Assembly: GCF_002245625.1 (NCBI RefSeq)
Contig: NZ_NOIG01000011.1
Span: forward strand, 62,001 to 126,000
From: Acidovorax kalamii
GTDB taxonomy: Bacteria > Pseudomonadota > Gammaproteobacteria > Burkholderiales > Burkholderiaceae_C
DNA length: 64,000 bases
Direction of reading: 5' to 3'
Shown: in pieces, positions 24,667 through 34,458 of the stretch
Position numbering within the stretch: the stretch's first letter is position 1
Layout of the letters: every line of letters starts with the position of its first letter
The notes under the pieces: generated by a model
The model's input: only the letters and a program-made list of their open reading frames with translations
The model's database searches: none
Told to the model about the DNA's origin: nothing
Position numbers and translations under genes: made by a program

Positions 24667-26328
24667 CTAAGGATTTATTTTAATTTTTGGCAGGAATTCA
24701 GAGAAATGAAGTGGAATATTTCCAAAATCGCGTTTCGTCATTTCTCGCACCTTGTCTATATATGCTTCTTGTTTTATGTTAAAAAATCTCGTTATTTTTT
24801 TCGTTAGATCTTTTCTGTTGAAGGCTCTAATTATTCCATCGTAGTCGCGTTCGCTGACTAGGTGATTTGCTTCTTGAAGAGCGGTATTGTATATTTTCAT
24901 TGTGTCGATCTGTTTGATGTGGTTTTGAAGCGCATTTGAGTAGTCTTCGATTGAAGCGTCTTTTGAGCCGAATTGGCCTAATTTTAAATTGACTATGTGA
25001 CGCGTAGCATCCAGTGCATGAGTATGTATATTTCTTTGAAATTCATCTATAATAAATTCTTTGACTGATTCAAATACTAATTCTGGATCTAGCAAAAGCT
25101 GGTTGGCCACCGCTTTGATAATTCCGGGCGCAAGGTATAAATTTTCTATTTCGGCCACTAGTGGTGTAAAAATTCCACTGCTGGCGTAAGCTTGTAGTTG
25201 CTCTTGGGATAGGTAGTCTCTATCTATCATGCCGAAGCATTCGATGCGATGTAGATCACGAAGTGATCTGAATACTTTTGTTGCTGCCAGAACCGATGCA
25301 CATGAACCAACTGGTTTTATGGAGAATTGTGGATAAGTTAATTGGTATATCTCCAAATCGTACGAGTTGCTGGAACCTTCGACGAAGAGGACGGGCTTCC
25401 GGCTTCCCAGAACCTCAAGGTAAATGTCTTCTGGGATTGAGTCCTGAGACTCTATGCAAAACCAATTGAATTCCCCATTTAAATAATCTTTGAGGCAAAC
25501 TTTTACAGCGCCAATTCGATCTGCTGCAAACATTAGGTCATGGGTCAAGTAAACAAATGTGCAGTCCGGCCGGGCTTTCTCGATGGCGTTCCATAGCGTA
25601 TCTTGAATGGCCTTATGAAGATGTATTTCTGGTTCATCAACAACGATGATTGATTCATCTCTCGCACACAAGCATTGCGCAATCAAGTAGAAAATTACTC
25701 GTTCTCCGTCGCTCATGGCGCGAGCAGGATAGCCCATCTCTTCGCTTCCAGTAGGAAGTGCACGTACTTCACCGCTTAGAAATTGGAGTTTGCGATGCGG
25801 AAGGACCGATTCCCACACAGTCTGAACTTTGCGGAGGAGATTTTCTGGGAGAGGGACTAGTACATCGCTTCTGCGCTGTTGTGCTTCATGCTCAAGTAGT
25901 TTGGTGTAGCTGTCTGAAAATAGTAGTGTAAGTAGTTTTTCAAAATCATTTAAGGGGGCGGTTTCTAGGTTGCTTGATTTTCCATATCTGGCATTTAGTC
26001 TGAGCTGGCTTTTATTGCTTTCATAAGTCTGTTCGTCCCAATTCACCGGGCGCGGCGCCCAGTGAAAAGCCTCTTCCGCTGCTTTATAACTTATTGGACT
26101 GGTGCTTTCGGGGAAAACCAGAGATCGTTGAGCTGTTATCCTATGAATTTTTGCCTTCTGGGGGCCTTTTAATTCAAGCCAACCTCCAAGCCTGCTTTTT
26201 CCCGCCCCGTTTGCCCCAATAACTACAATACTGGTTTGGCATTTCAGGAGCACTGGTTGTCCTGGCGCCGAAATTGAAGGAGGAAAGGTAACTTCTTTCA
26301 TTTGAATTTCTTGGATTATTTCTGTCAT
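24667..26328 (-). CDS. ABC-type ATPase fused to DUF4435/TOPRIM-like domain (merged PARIS-like defence protein)
   Basis: The protein has 553 residues. The N-terminal part is an SMC/OLD-type ATPase with Walker A GANGAGKS (38-45), signature MSDGER (205-210), Walker B IIVVDEPE (227-234) and the switch histidine in LTHD (262-264). The C-terminal part reads as DUF4435: PVLFVEGSSNSYDLEIY (E317 and D324) and GMIDRDY (D369, D371), followed by AEIENLYL. These are the acidic residues expected of a TOPRIM nuclease. In PARIS anti-phage systems, AriA (ATPase) and AriB (DUF4435 nuclease) are usually separate, and fused versions are known. The gene is much more AT-rich than its neighbours, with frequent AAA/ATT codons, indicating recent acquisition. 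GAGG lies seven bases before the ATG. Confidence 0.82.
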   Translation of the reverse strand: MTEIIQEIQMKEVTFPPSISAPGQPVLLKCQTSIVVIGANGAGKSRLGGWLELKGPQKAKIHRITAQRSLVFPESTSPISYKAAEEAFHWAPRPVNWDEQTYESNKSQLRLNARYGKSSNLETAPLNDFEKLLTLLFSDSYTKLLEHEAQQRRSDVLVPLPENLLRKVQTVWESVLPHRKLQFLSGEVRALPTGSEEMGYPARAMSDGERVIFYLIAQCLCARDESIIVVDEPEIHLHKAIQDTLWNAIEKARPDCTFVYLTHDLMFAADRIGAVKVCLKDYLNGEFNWFCIESQDSIPEDIYLEVLGSRKPVLFVEGSSNSYDLEIYQLTYPQFSIKPVGSCASVLAATKVFRSLRDLHRIECFGMIDRDYLSQEQLQAYASSGIFTPLVAEIENLYLAPGIIKAVANQLLLDPELVFESVKEFIIDEFQRNIHTHALDATRHIVNLKLGQFGSKDASIEDYSNALQNHIKQIDTMKIYNTALQEANHLVSERDYDGIIRAFNRKDLTKKITRFFNIKQEAYIDKVREMTKRDFGNIPLHFSEFLPKIKINP

Positions 26329-26540
26329 TTGAATGCCTCGGGTCCGTGTCTATTTGTCTGCCTTGAGGATAAGGGGTGCGAAATTGAGGCGCAAGACGCT
26401 GAGTTACCGTTCAATCATCGTATCTTTGGCCTGAAATGGTCCAAAGTTCAGTCTTGCCCGGCCAAAGTAGACCGCATAGCATCCCTGTCAAGCACCCACC
26501 CCCATGAGGTGCTGCACAAAAACATGACAGGAGACAAGCC
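26329..26540. promoter_or_regulatory. Divergent promoter gap with CTTTGG-N11-CCAAAG dyad
   Basis: This 212-base gap separates the DUF4435 fusion from the ROK operon. A dyad CTTTGG (26424-26429) and CCAAAG (26441-26446), with a third half-site CCAAAG at 26462-26467, could be the ROK operator. Base composition changes here from AT-rich to GC-rich. AGGAG, six bases before the TTG, serves the ROK gene. Confidence 0.4.
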
Positions 26541-27791
26541 TTGCCATCCACCCGCTGGAGTCACTGCGGCACCGAAGACCTGAGCGTCTTGCAGACCATC
26601 TTCTGGTCCGCAGGCGCGTCGCGCAATGCGCTGGCGCAGCGCCTGGCCTATTCCAAGAGCAAGGCCAACGCCATGGTCGCGGCGCTGCTCGATGAAGGCT
26701 TGCTCGACGAGGTGGGCCTACAGGAATCCTCTGGCGGCCGGCGTGCTGAAACCCTGCGTTTGAGCGAAACCCTGGGCGTGGTGATTGGCGCCGACCTGGG
26801 CGCCACCAGCATGCAGATAGCGGTGATGCGGCCCGACATGACGGTGCTGGCGCGGCACCGCGAGCCCATTGATGTGCGCCAGGGGCCGGGTGTGATCCTG
26901 GCGCGGGTGCGGGGGCTGATGCGCGAGCTGCTGGCGCGCTGCGGGCTGGCCGCCCATCAGGTGATTGCCATTGGCATGGGCGTGCCGGGGCCGGTGGATT
27001 TTGAAAGCGGGCAGCTCGTCAACCCGCCGCTGATGCCCGACTGGGACGGCTTTTCCATCCGCGACTACCTGCGTGAGGCTTTTGCCGCGCCGGTATTTGT
27101 GGACAACGACGTGAACCTGATGGCGCTGGGCGAGATGTACCGGCTGCAGCGCAATCTGCCCAACTTCTTGGTCATCAAGGTGGGCACGGGCATTGGCTGC
27201 GGCATCGTGTGCCACGGGCAGGTGTACCGGGGCGCCAATGGCTCGGCAGGCGATGTGGGCCACATCTGTGTGGACCAGCACGGCCCGCGCTGCCACTGTG
27301 GCAACCAGGGCTGCGTGGAGGCCATGGCCGCAGCGCCCGCCATGGCGCGCATGGCCACCGAGGCCGCGCAGCGCGGCGAAAGCGCGATGCTGGCCGAGCG
27401 GCTGCAAAGCACGGGCACGCTGACGATTGAAGACGTGGCCCAGGCCAGCCGCACGGGCGATGTGGCGGCCAACGCCATCATTCAGCGCGCGGGCAGCCTG
27501 GTGGGGCAGATGCTGGCGTCCATCGTGAACTTCTTCAACCCGTCGCATGTGTTCATTGCGGGGCGGGTGACGGACATGGGGCCTCTGTTCCTCGCTTCCG
27601 TGCGGCAGAGCGTGTACCACCGGTCGCTGGCGCTTTCTACGCGGCACCTGGAGATTCAATACGCGCCGCTGGCCGACGATGCCGGTGTGGTGGGGGCGGG
27701 TGTGCTGGCGATGCAAGAGAGCCTGTCGCGTGCGGGCTCGATCTCCGGGTCGGGGTCGGCTGCGGGCGTTGGTGTGGGGGCAGCGCGATGA
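26541..27791 (+). CDS. ROK-family transcriptional regulator (NagC/XylR-like)
   Basis: This 416-residue regulator starts at a TTG with an AGGAGA Shine-Dalgarno. The N-terminal winged helix (NALAQRLAYSKSKANAMVAA) is followed by a ROK sugar-kinase fold: GADLGATSMQIAV, VFVDNDVNLMALGE, GTGIGCGIV and the zinc-binding CHCGNQGCVEA. Such proteins sense a sugar or sugar phosphate and repress the linked uptake genes. The stop codon overlaps the ABC ATPase start (ATGA), so regulator and transporter are translationally coupled. The extreme C-terminus is a low-complexity Gly/Ser tail. Confidence 0.92.
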   Translation: MPSTRWSHCGTEDLSVLQTIFWSAGASRNALAQRLAYSKSKANAMVAALLDEGLLDEVGLQESSGGRRAETLRLSETLGVVIGADLGATSMQIAVMRPDMTVLARHREPIDVRQGPGVILARVRGLMRELLARCGLAAHQVIAIGMGVPGPVDFESGQLVNPPLMPDWDGFSIRDYLREAFAAPVFVDNDVNLMALGEMYRLQRNLPNFLVIKVGTGIGCGIVCHGQVYRGANGSAGDVGHICVDQHGPRCHCGNQGCVEAMAAAPAMARMATEAAQRGESAMLAERLQSTGTLTIEDVAQASRTGDVAANAIIQRAGSLVGQMLASIVNFFNPSHVFIAGRVTDMGPLFLASVRQSVYHRSLALSTRHLEIQYAPLADDAGVVGAGVLAMQESLSRAGSISGSGSAAGVGVGAAR

Positions 27792-29278
27792 GTGTGGCCG
27801 TCGAATTCCGCAACGTGACCAAGGAGTTCGGCCCCGTGCGCGTGCTGCACGGCGTGGGCTTTGCGCTGCAGCCGGGCCGCGTGTACGGCCTGCTGGGCGA
27901 GAACGGTGCGGGCAAGTCCACGCTGATGAAGATTCTGGCCGGGTACGAGAGCCCGACCACCGGCGAGGTGGTGGTGGACGGTGCCGTGCGTGCCCCGGGC
28001 GGCGGATCGCGCGCGGCCGAGGCGCAGGGCATTGTGCTGATCCACCAGGAGTTCAATCTGGCGGACGACCTGACGATTGCGCAGAACATCTTCTTGGGCC
28101 ACGAGATCAAGCGCGGCCCCTTCCTGGACGACAAGGCGATGCGCGAGAAAACGCGCGAGGCGCTTGCCAAAGTGGGCCTGCCGCTGGACCCGGACACGCG
28201 GGTGCGCAAGCTCATCGTGGCTGAAAAGCAGCTGGTGGAGATTGCCCGCGCGCTGGCCCGCAATGCGCGCCTGCTCATCATGGACGAGCCCACCGCCACG
28301 CTGACCCCCGGCGAGACGGAGCGCCTGTTTGCGCTGATGGCCGGGCTGAAGGCTGCGGGCGTGACCATCATCTACATATCGCACAAGCTCGACGAGGTGG
28401 AGCGCACCACCGATGAGGTGGTGGTGATGCGCGACGGCCTGCTGGTGGCGCGCGAGGCCACGGCCAGCGTGACGCGGCGGCAGATGGCCAACCTGATGGT
28501 GGGCCGCGAGTTGGCGGACTTGTTCCCGCCCAAGCTGCCCGCGCCGGAGGGTGGAGAGCCCGCCATTAAGGTGCGCAGCCTCACGGTGCCGGGCTGGGCC
28601 GAGGACGTGAGCTTTGACGTGCGGCGTGGCGAGATCCTGGGCTTTGCCGGGCTGGTGGGCGCGGGCCGCACCGAGCTGTTCGAGGGCCTGCTGGGCCTGC
28701 GCCCGCGTTCGGCCGGCACGGTGGAGCTGGCGGGCAAACCGGTGAATTTGAAAAGCCCGCGCGATGCGGCGCGCCACGGCCTGACGTATCTGAGCGAAGA
28801 CCGCAAGGGCAAGGGCCTGCATGTGCACTTTGGCCTGCGGCCCAACCTGACGCTGATGGCGCTGGAGCGCTATGCCAAGCCCTGGCTGGACCCGGCGGCC
28901 GAGCAGGCCGCGCTGCGCGATGCGGTGCAGGAGTTCGGCATCCGCACCGGGTCGCTGGAGGTGCGCGCGTCGTCGCTGTCGGGCGGCAACCAGCAAAAAC
29001 TGGCGCTGGCCAAGGTGCTGCACCCCGGCCCCAGCGTGGTGGTGCTCGACGAACCCACGCGCGGCGTGGACGTGGGCGCCAAGCGCGAGATTTATCACCT
29101 GGTGCAGCGCCTGGCAGAGCAGGGGCTTGCTGTTGTGGTGATCTCGTCCGAACTGATGGAGCTGATCGGCCTGTGCCACCGCGTGGCGGTGATGCGCGCC
29201 GGGCGGCTGCAGACCACGCTGCAAGAACCCAATTTGACCGAAGAGGAGTTGATCGCCCATGCCACAGGTACCCGTTAA
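27788..29278 (+). CDS. Sugar ABC transporter ATP-binding protein (RbsA-like, two ABC domains)
   Basis: This 496-residue protein has two tandem ABC domains. Domain 1 has Walker [10 protein letters not shown] and Walker [13 protein letters not shown]; its signature region reads [14 protein letters not shown], looser than the canonical LSGGQ. Domain 2 has the degenerate P-loop GLVGAGRTE, the signature [14 protein letters not shown] and Walker [14 protein letters not shown]. This unequal arrangement is typical of RbsA/XylG/MglA. The start overlaps the ROK stop by four bases and the end overlaps the permease by 20. It powers import of an unidentified monosaccharide. Confidence 0.94.
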   Translation: MSVAVEFRNVTKEFGPVRVLHGVGFALQPGRVYGLLGENGAGKSTLMKILAGYESPTTGEVVVDGAVRAPGGGSRAAEAQGIVLIHQEFNLADDLTIAQNIFLGHEIKRGPFLDDKAMREKTREALAKVGLPLDPDTRVRKLIVAEKQLVEIARALARNARLLIMDEPTATLTPGETERLFALMAGLKAAGVTIIYISHKLDEVERTTDEVVVMRDGLLVAREATASVTRRQMANLMVGRELADLFPPKLPAPEGGEPAIKVRSLTVPGWAEDVSFDVRRGEILGFAGLVGAGRTELFEGLLGLRPRSAGTVELAGKPVNLKSPRDAARHGLTYLSEDRKGKGLHVHFGLRPNLTLMALERYAKPWLDPAAEQAALRDAVQEFGIRTGSLEVRASSLSGGNQQKLALAKVLHPGPSVVVLDEPTRGVDVGAKREIYHLVQRLAEQGLAVVVISSELMELIGLCHRVAVMRAGRLQTTLQEPNLTEEELIAHATGTR

Positions 29279-30311
29279 CGTGCCGGCGGAAAACGCCGCA
29301 GCCGCGCAGGCAGGCGGCAGCCGCCATGCCGCTGCGGCCGCCACAGGTGCCAGCGCCTGGTGGGGCAAGCTGCACGGCCTGGGCCCCGTCATCGGCCTGG
29401 TGCTGCTGTGCATTGCCGGCACGCTGCTCAACAGCAACTTCGCCACCTACGACAACGTGATGAACGTGCTCACGCGCACGGCCTTCATCGGCATCATCGC
29501 GGTGGGCATGTGTTTTGTGATCATCTCGGGCGGCATCGATCTGTCGGTGGGGTCGATGGCAGCGCTGATCGCAGGCTCGGTCATCCTGTTCATGAACGCG
29601 ATGGCGCCCATGCTGGGCTCGCCCATGGCGGCCGTGGTGGTGGGCATGCTGCTGGCCGTGGTGCTGGGCGCGGTGTTCGGGCTGGTGCATGGGCTGCTCA
29701 TCACCAAGGGCCGCATCGAGCCCTTCATCGTGACGCTGGGCACGCTAGGCATCTTTCGCGCGTACCTCACGTACTTCTCCAACGGCGGGGCCATCACGCT
29801 GGAGAACGATCTGTCGGACATCTACAGCCCGGTGTATTACGCCAACCTGCTGGGTGTGCCGATCCCCGTGTGGATCTTCTTGCTGGTGGCTGTCATCGGC
29901 GGCGTGATCCTGAATCGCACGGCCTACGGCCGCTATGTGCAGGCCATCGGCTCCAACGAGCAGGTGGCGCAGTACGCGGCGGTGGATGTGCACAAGATCA
30001 AGATCCTCACGTACATGCTGCTCGGCGTGTGCGTGGGCATTGCCACACTGCTGTATGTGCCGCGCCTGGGGTCTGCATCGCCCACCACAGGCCTGCTGTG
30101 GGAGCTGGAGGCGATTGCCGCCGTCATCGTGGGCGGCACGGTATTGAAGGGCGGGGCGGGCAGCATCACCGGCACGGTGGTGGGCGCCATCCTGCTCTCG
30201 GTCATCAGCAACATCCTCAACCTCACCAGCATCATCAGCGTGTACCTGAATGCGGCGGTGCAGGGGTTCGTGATCATCGCGGTGGCGTTCATGCAGCGCG
30301 GAAAGCGGTGA
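29259..30311 (+). CDS. Sugar ABC transporter permease (RbsC-like)
   Basis: This 350-residue inner-membrane protein has about 8-10 hydrophobic segments. A 45-residue Ala-rich leader precedes the first one. It carries the family hallmarks [20 protein letters not shown] and [20 protein letters not shown]. The region [19 protein letters not shown] is the conserved cytoplasmic loop that contacts the ATPase. It overlaps the ATPase gene by 20 bases. The permease is followed by a 195-base gap before the binding-protein gene. Confidence 0.94.
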   Translation: MPQVPVNVPAENAAAAQAGGSRHAAAAATGASAWWGKLHGLGPVIGLVLLCIAGTLLNSNFATYDNVMNVLTRTAFIGIIAVGMCFVIISGGIDLSVGSMAALIAGSVILFMNAMAPMLGSPMAAVVVGMLLAVVLGAVFGLVHGLLITKGRIEPFIVTLGTLGIFRAYLTYFSNGGAITLENDLSDIYSPVYYANLLGVPIPVWIFLLVAVIGGVILNRTAYGRYVQAIGSNEQVAQYAAVDVHKIKILTYMLLGVCVGIATLLYVPRLGSASPTTGLLWELEAIAAVIVGGTVLKGGAGSITGTVVGAILLSVISNILNLTSIISVYLNAAVQGFVIIAVAFMQRGKR

Positions 30312-30506
30312 TGGAGTGGCTGGAACAACTCTCCTGGCGTTGTTGCTGTGTCTTGCCGTGCTACTCGCACTGTCTGCGACACAGCGCCTAGCCAGGACCG
30401 CTTCGCTGAGTTTTCCAGCCACTCTTTGCGCGCATTTGTTTTTTTCAAGGTGTTCCCCAGCCGGCCAGCTTCCATGGCCATTTTTCAAAGCAACAGGAGA
30501 CAACGC
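30312..30506. other. Gap between permease and binding-protein genes
   Basis: This 195-base stretch has no convincing gene. A 64-codon frame from a GTG at 30316 encodes a Leu/Ala-rich hydrophobic peptide, but it lacks a ribosome-binding site. AGGAGA near the end belongs to the binding-protein gene. An RNA-processing site allowing higher expression of the binding protein is possible but not visible as a strong hairpin. Confidence 0.4.
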
Positions 30507-31490
30507 ATGAACAGCAGCCAACTTTCTTCTTTCACCCGCCGCCTGGCCCTCTCGGCTGTGGGCGCCGCCGCCTTGGCATTGGCCGCCCCCGCCATGGCGC
30601 AGGCCAGCAAGACGGTGGTGGGTGTGGCCATTCCGTCGGCCACGCACGGCTTTACCGGTGGCATCGTGTACTGGGCCAACCAGGCCAAGAAGGATCTGGA
30701 AAAGGCCCACCCCGGCCTGCAAGTCATCGTCAAGACGGCAGGCGGCGCGCCCGAGCAGGCCAACCAGTTGCAAGACTTGGTGACTGTGAACAAGATCAAT
30801 GCACTGGTCATCTTCCCGTTCGAATCGGCGGCGCTGACCAAGCCCGTGGCCCAGGTCAAGGCCAAGGGCGTGTACGTGACGGTGGTGGACCGGGGCCTGA
30901 CCGACACCAGCGCGCAGGACGCGTATGTGGCGGGTGACAACACGGCGTTTGGCAAGATTCCGGCCGAGTACATCGCCAAGGCGCTGGGCGGCAAGGGCAA
31001 CGTGGTGGCCATGCGCGGCATTGCGACCACGCTGGACAACGAGCGCATGGACGCGTTCAACAGCGTGCTGAAGAACCACCCCGGCATCAAGCTGCTGGAC
31101 GCCAAGTACGCCAACTGGAACCGCGACGACGCCTTCAAGGTGATGCAGGACTACCTCACCCGCTTCCCGCAGATCGACGCCGTGTGGGCCGCCGACGACG
31201 ACATGGCCGTGGGCGTGCTCAAGGCCATCGAGCAGGCCAAGCGCAAGGACATCAAGCTGGTGTTCGGCGGCGCGGGTGCCAAGGGCATGATCAAGACGCT
31301 GATGGACGGCAGCAACCCGCTCATCCAGGCTAACGTGTCGTACAGCCCCAAGTTCATCTACGACTCGATCAAGCTCACGGCCGAGGCGCGCATCAAGGGC
31401 GAGAAACTGCCCGCCAACACCATCATTCCGTCGGTGCTGATCACCAAGGAAACGGCGAAGGATTTTTACTTCCCGGACTCGCCGTTCTGA
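30507..31490 (+). CDS. Sugar ABC transporter periplasmic binding protein (RbsB-like, Peripla_BP_4)
   Basis: This 327-residue exported protein has a signal peptide ending near APAMAQA, followed by [20 protein letters not shown], the start of the ribose/galactose-type binding fold. Other hallmarks are [25 protein letters not shown], and [25 protein letters not shown] precedes the ATG at seven bases, although the frame is open further upstream. It completes the importer together with the ATPase and permease. The sugar is not predictable from sequence alone. Confidence 0.94.
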   Translation: MNSSQLSSFTRRLALSAVGAAALALAAPAMAQASKTVVGVAIPSATHGFTGGIVYWANQAKKDLEKAHPGLQVIVKTAGGAPEQANQLQDLVTVNKINALVIFPFESAALTKPVAQVKAKGVYVTVVDRGLTDTSAQDAYVAGDNTAFGKIPAEYIAKALGGKGNVVAMRGIATTLDNERMDAFNSVLKNHPGIKLLDAKYANWNRDDAFKVMQDYLTRFPQIDAVWAADDDMAVGVLKAIEQAKRKDIKLVFGGAGAKGMIKTLMDGSNPLIQANVSYSPKFIYDSIKLTAEARIKGEKLPANTIIPSVLITKETAKDFYFPDSPF

Positions 31491-31495
31491 TGGTG

Positions 31496-31562
31496 TTTTG
31501 AATCAAATAGGCCTGTAGCGCTTATTTATCAAGCGCAAGCAGCTATTGAAAAGATAGCTGCT
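31496..31562. repeat. Interspersed AAGCGC/AGCTAT repeat, copy 5
   Basis: AAATAGGCCTGTAGCGCTTA is followed by TTTATCAAGCGCAAGCAGCT and ATTGAAAAGATAGCTGC. It lies between two genes of the same operon direction, so the element can sit within a transcript. The AGCTATT/GATAGCT part can form a small hairpin. Confidence 0.6.
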
Positions 31563-31603
31563 TGCCACTTGTACATCCGCAACCACACGCCCTTGGAGCC
31601 GCC

Positions 31604-32614
31604 ATGCCAAGACCCGTCACCCTCTTCACCGGCCAGTGGGCCGACCTGCCTTTGGCGCAACTCGCGCCCCTGGCCAAAAGCATGGGCTACGACGGCCTGG
31701 AGCTGGCCTGCTGGGGCGACCATTTCAACGTGCAGGAGGCGCTGTCGTCGCCCCAGTACGTCAAAGACAAACACGCACTGCTGGCCCAGCACGGCCTGCA
31801 GTGTTTTGCCATCGGCAACCACCTGGTGGGCCAGGCCGTGTGCGACCTGATTGACGAGCGCCACCAGTCCATCCTGCCGCCCCATGTGTGGGGCGATGGC
31901 GAGCCCGAGGGTGTGCGCCAGCGTGCGGCGGCCGAGCTGGCAGACACGGCGCGCGCTGCCGCGAAGTTTGGCGTGAAGACGGTCACGGGCTTCACCGGCT
32001 CGTCGGTGTGGCATTCGATCTATGCGTTTCCGCCCACCACGCAGGCGTACTGGGACAAGGGCTTTGCCGATTTTGCGAAGCGCTTCGGCCCCATCCTCGA
32101 TGTGTTCGAGCAGCACGACATCAACTTCGCGCTGGAGGTGCACCCCACCGAAATCGCGTTCGACATCGCCTCGGCCGAGCGCGCGATTGCAGCCGTGGGC
32201 GGCAATAAGCGCTTTGGCTTCAACTACGACCCCAGCCACCTGGCCTACCAGGGCGTCGACTACGTGAAGTTCATCCGCCAGTTTGCCGGCCGCATCTACA
32301 ACGCCCACATGAAGGACGTGTGGTGGGGCAAGGGCGACGGCACGGTGGGCGTGTTCGGCGGGCACACCAGCTTTGGCGATGCGCGGCGCAATTGGGACTT
32401 TCGCAGCGTGGGGCGCGGGATGATCGATTTTGAATCCATCATCGTCGCGCTGAACGACATCGGCTACCAGGGCCCGCTGTCGGTGGAGTGGGAAGACAGC
32501 CGCATGGACCGCGTGCACGGCGCTACGGAGAGCGCGGCGTTCTGCAAGCGGCTCGACTTCAAGCCCGCCGCCGGTGCGTTCGACGCCGTGTTTGCGCGCG
32601 ACAAGCAGGCTTAG
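31604..32614 (+). CDS. Sugar phosphate isomerase/epimerase (AP endonuclease 2 TIM-barrel)
   Basis: This 336-residue cytosolic TIM-barrel protein is of the xylose isomerase-like/AP_endonuc_2 family. Metal-site residues occur in [26 protein letters not shown] and [11 protein letters not shown], and [11 protein letters not shown] follows near the C-terminus. Substrates in this family include inosose, tagatose and other keto-sugars. GGAG lies eight bases before the ATG. It sits between the sugar importer and a Gfo/Idh/MocA dehydrogenase, suggesting an oxidation-isomerisation route for the imported sugar or polyol. Confidence 0.9.
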   Translation: MPRPVTLFTGQWADLPLAQLAPLAKSMGYDGLELACWGDHFNVQEALSSPQYVKDKHALLAQHGLQCFAIGNHLVGQAVCDLIDERHQSILPPHVWGDGEPEGVRQRAAAELADTARAAAKFGVKTVTGFTGSSVWHSIYAFPPTTQAYWDKGFADFAKRFGPILDVFEQHDINFALEVHPTEIAFDIASAERAIAAVGGNKRFGFNYDPSHLAYQGVDYVKFIRQFAGRIYNAHMKDVWWGKGDGTVGVFGGHTSFGDARRNWDFRSVGRGMIDFESIIVALNDIGYQGPLSVEWEDSRMDRVHGATESAAFCKRLDFKPAAGAFDAVFARDKQA

Positions 32615-32670
32615 CCGCACCCCTGCATAAAACCGATAACAACAACACACAGCGAGCAAAGGCGTTTCGT

Positions 32671-33834
32671 ATGTCCAGTCCTAGAAAGCTCCGCTACGCC
32701 ATGGTGGGCGGCGGCCACGGCGCGTTTATCGGCGCTGTGCACCGCAAAGCCATGGCGCTCGATGGCCAGTTCGAGCTGGTGGCCGGCGCGCTGTCTTCAT
32801 CGCCCGAGCGGGCGCGCGCATCCGGCGCCGAACTGGGCCTGGCGGACGACCGCAACCACGGCAGCTGGCAGGACCTGCTGGCCGACGAGCTGCGCCGCCC
32901 GGCGCATGAGCGCATCGACCTGGTAAGCATCGTCACCCCCAACCATGTGCACCACCCGGTGGCGCTGGCGTTTGTGCAGGCGGGCTTCAACGTGGTGTGC
33001 GACAAGCCGCTGGTGCACACCAGCGCGCAGGCCGATGAGCTGGTGGCCGCCGTGACGAAGGCGGGCACCGTGTTTGGCGTGACCTACAACTACACCGGCT
33101 ACCCCATGGTGCGCGAGGCGCGCTACCTGGTGCACAGCGGTGCGCTGGGCACACTGCGCAAGATCACCGTCGAATACAACCAGGGCTGGCTGGCCACCGC
33201 CGTGGAAGAGGGCGGCGCCAACAAGCAGGCCGACTGGCGGCTGGACCCGGCGCGCAGCGGCGCGGTGGGCACCATGGGCGACATCGGATCACACGCCGAA
33301 AACCTGGCTGCCACGGTCACCGGCCAGCATCCCGCCTGGGTGTGCGCCGACCTCACCACCTTTGGCGCCGGGCGGCAGCTGGACGACGACGCCCAGCTGC
33401 TGCTGCGCTACGACAGCGGCGCACGCGGCTTCATCGTGGCATCGCAAGTGGCAGCGGGGTTGGAGAACGACCTGCGCCTGCAGGTGTCCGGCACGCTGGG
33501 CACCATCACCTGGCGGCAGGAAGAACCTAACCAGCTCATCCACTCCCCCGTGGACGGCCCGCGCCGCATTCTCACGCGCGGCTCGCCCTGGCTCAGCCCT
33601 GCCGCGCTGCAGGCCGGGCGCATTCCTGCGGGCCACCCCGAGGCTTTCATCGAGGCCTTTGCCAACGTCTACCTGGGCGTGGCCGCCGACATCCGCGCAC
33701 GGCAGGCAGGCACGGCGCCCGACCCGCTGCACGCCGACTACCCGCGCGTGGAAGACGGTGCGCGCGGCGTGCGCTTCATCGAGCGGGTGTTGGCGTCTGC
33801 GGCCAGTGAGCAGAAGTGGACGGCGGTGGGGTGA
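32671..33834 (+). CDS. Gfo/Idh/MocA-family oxidoreductase
   Basis: This 387-residue NAD(P)-dependent dehydrogenase starts with a Rossmann fold ([19 protein letters not shown]), followed by [20 protein letters not shown] and the conserved [15 protein letters not shown] containing the catalytic EKP-like lysine (here DKP). The C-terminal beta-sheet domain begins at [11 protein letters not shown]. Such enzymes oxidise inositols, glucosides or amino-sugars. As the last gene of the ROK-ABC-isomerase operon it probably catalyses the first oxidation of the imported substrate. Confidence 0.9.
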   Translation: MSSPRKLRYAMVGGGHGAFIGAVHRKAMALDGQFELVAGALSSSPERARASGAELGLADDRNHGSWQDLLADELRRPAHERIDLVSIVTPNHVHHPVALAFVQAGFNVVCDKPLVHTSAQADELVAAVTKAGTVFGVTYNYTGYPMVREARYLVHSGALGTLRKITVEYNQGWLATAVEEGGANKQADWRLDPARSGAVGTMGDIGSHAENLAATVTGQHPAWVCADLTTFGAGRQLDDDAQLLLRYDSGARGFIVASQVAAGLENDLRLQVSGTLGTITWRQEEPNQLIHSPVDGPRRILTRGSPWLSPAALQAGRIPAGHPEAFIEAFANVYLGVAADIRARQAGTAPDPLHADYPRVEDGARGVRFIERVLASAASEQKWTAVG

Positions 33835-34458
33835 GCACCTGCACCAGCACACCACATCCCGTCTCTCCAAGTCTTCGCATGCTGTGAGTTCTCCTGAGCC
33901 GTTGGCTTTGGGCATGCGTCGCCGTGTCTCCGGCAAAAAAGGGTAGGGCGTGCACTCTTAGCCTGTTCCGGGCGCGCCGTTTTCACACGGCTTCCATCCA
34001 AGTTCGAACGCTTGCGCGCGCTATCCAGTCGCGCATGTTTGTCGCAGCTTTGCGCCTAGGTTTTCAACGCCAAAACCTGGTGCTGACAGCCCCTTGAAAA
34101 CCCTTGTTTTTCCAATAGTTAAAAACTACCAATCATTGAATTTGATTGTTTGTTTTTGTTGCTGTTGTGTCACTAATACATACGCACTATGGCATCGAGA
34201 GCCTGCATGCGCGATGCTTGCGCACCTTCTTTTGAAGACAGAAAGTTAGTCAGGTTGGGTGTTAACTTATTGATTTGAATAAGAAAAATCAATGATTTCT
34301 TGTTTTGGAGGGCTGCCGTTTTTCGGTGCTTTTCTGGGCAGCCGGGTACGGTTGATGAGGGCTGAACAGTCCGGTTGCTGAGCCCAGTTTTGATTTGTTA
34401 ACTTTCGTTACGTTTAGTAATCTTCGCGCTCACTCTTCTTTCAACGCTTGAGGAAATC
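33835..34458. other. Long AT-rich gap upstream of the pilus locus
   Basis: This 624-base stretch has no gene I can support. Base composition drops sharply from about 33950 onward (TTGTTTTTGTTGC and similar tracts), which suits a promoter or silencer-bound region. The dyad AAGAAAAATCAATGATTTCTT lies at about 34281-34301. A weak sigma70-like pair, TTGTTA (34395-34400) and TAATCT (34418-34423) with 17-base spacing, lies 36 bases before the first pilin ATG. GAGGAA before that ATG is a good Shine-Dalgarno. The real promoter is not certain. Confidence 0.4.

Noticed and set aside
30316..30510. 64-codon hydrophobic frame between permease and binding-protein genes
   Set aside because: No Shine-Dalgarno, and it runs into the signal-peptide gene's own start region; kept only as a note in the gap entry.
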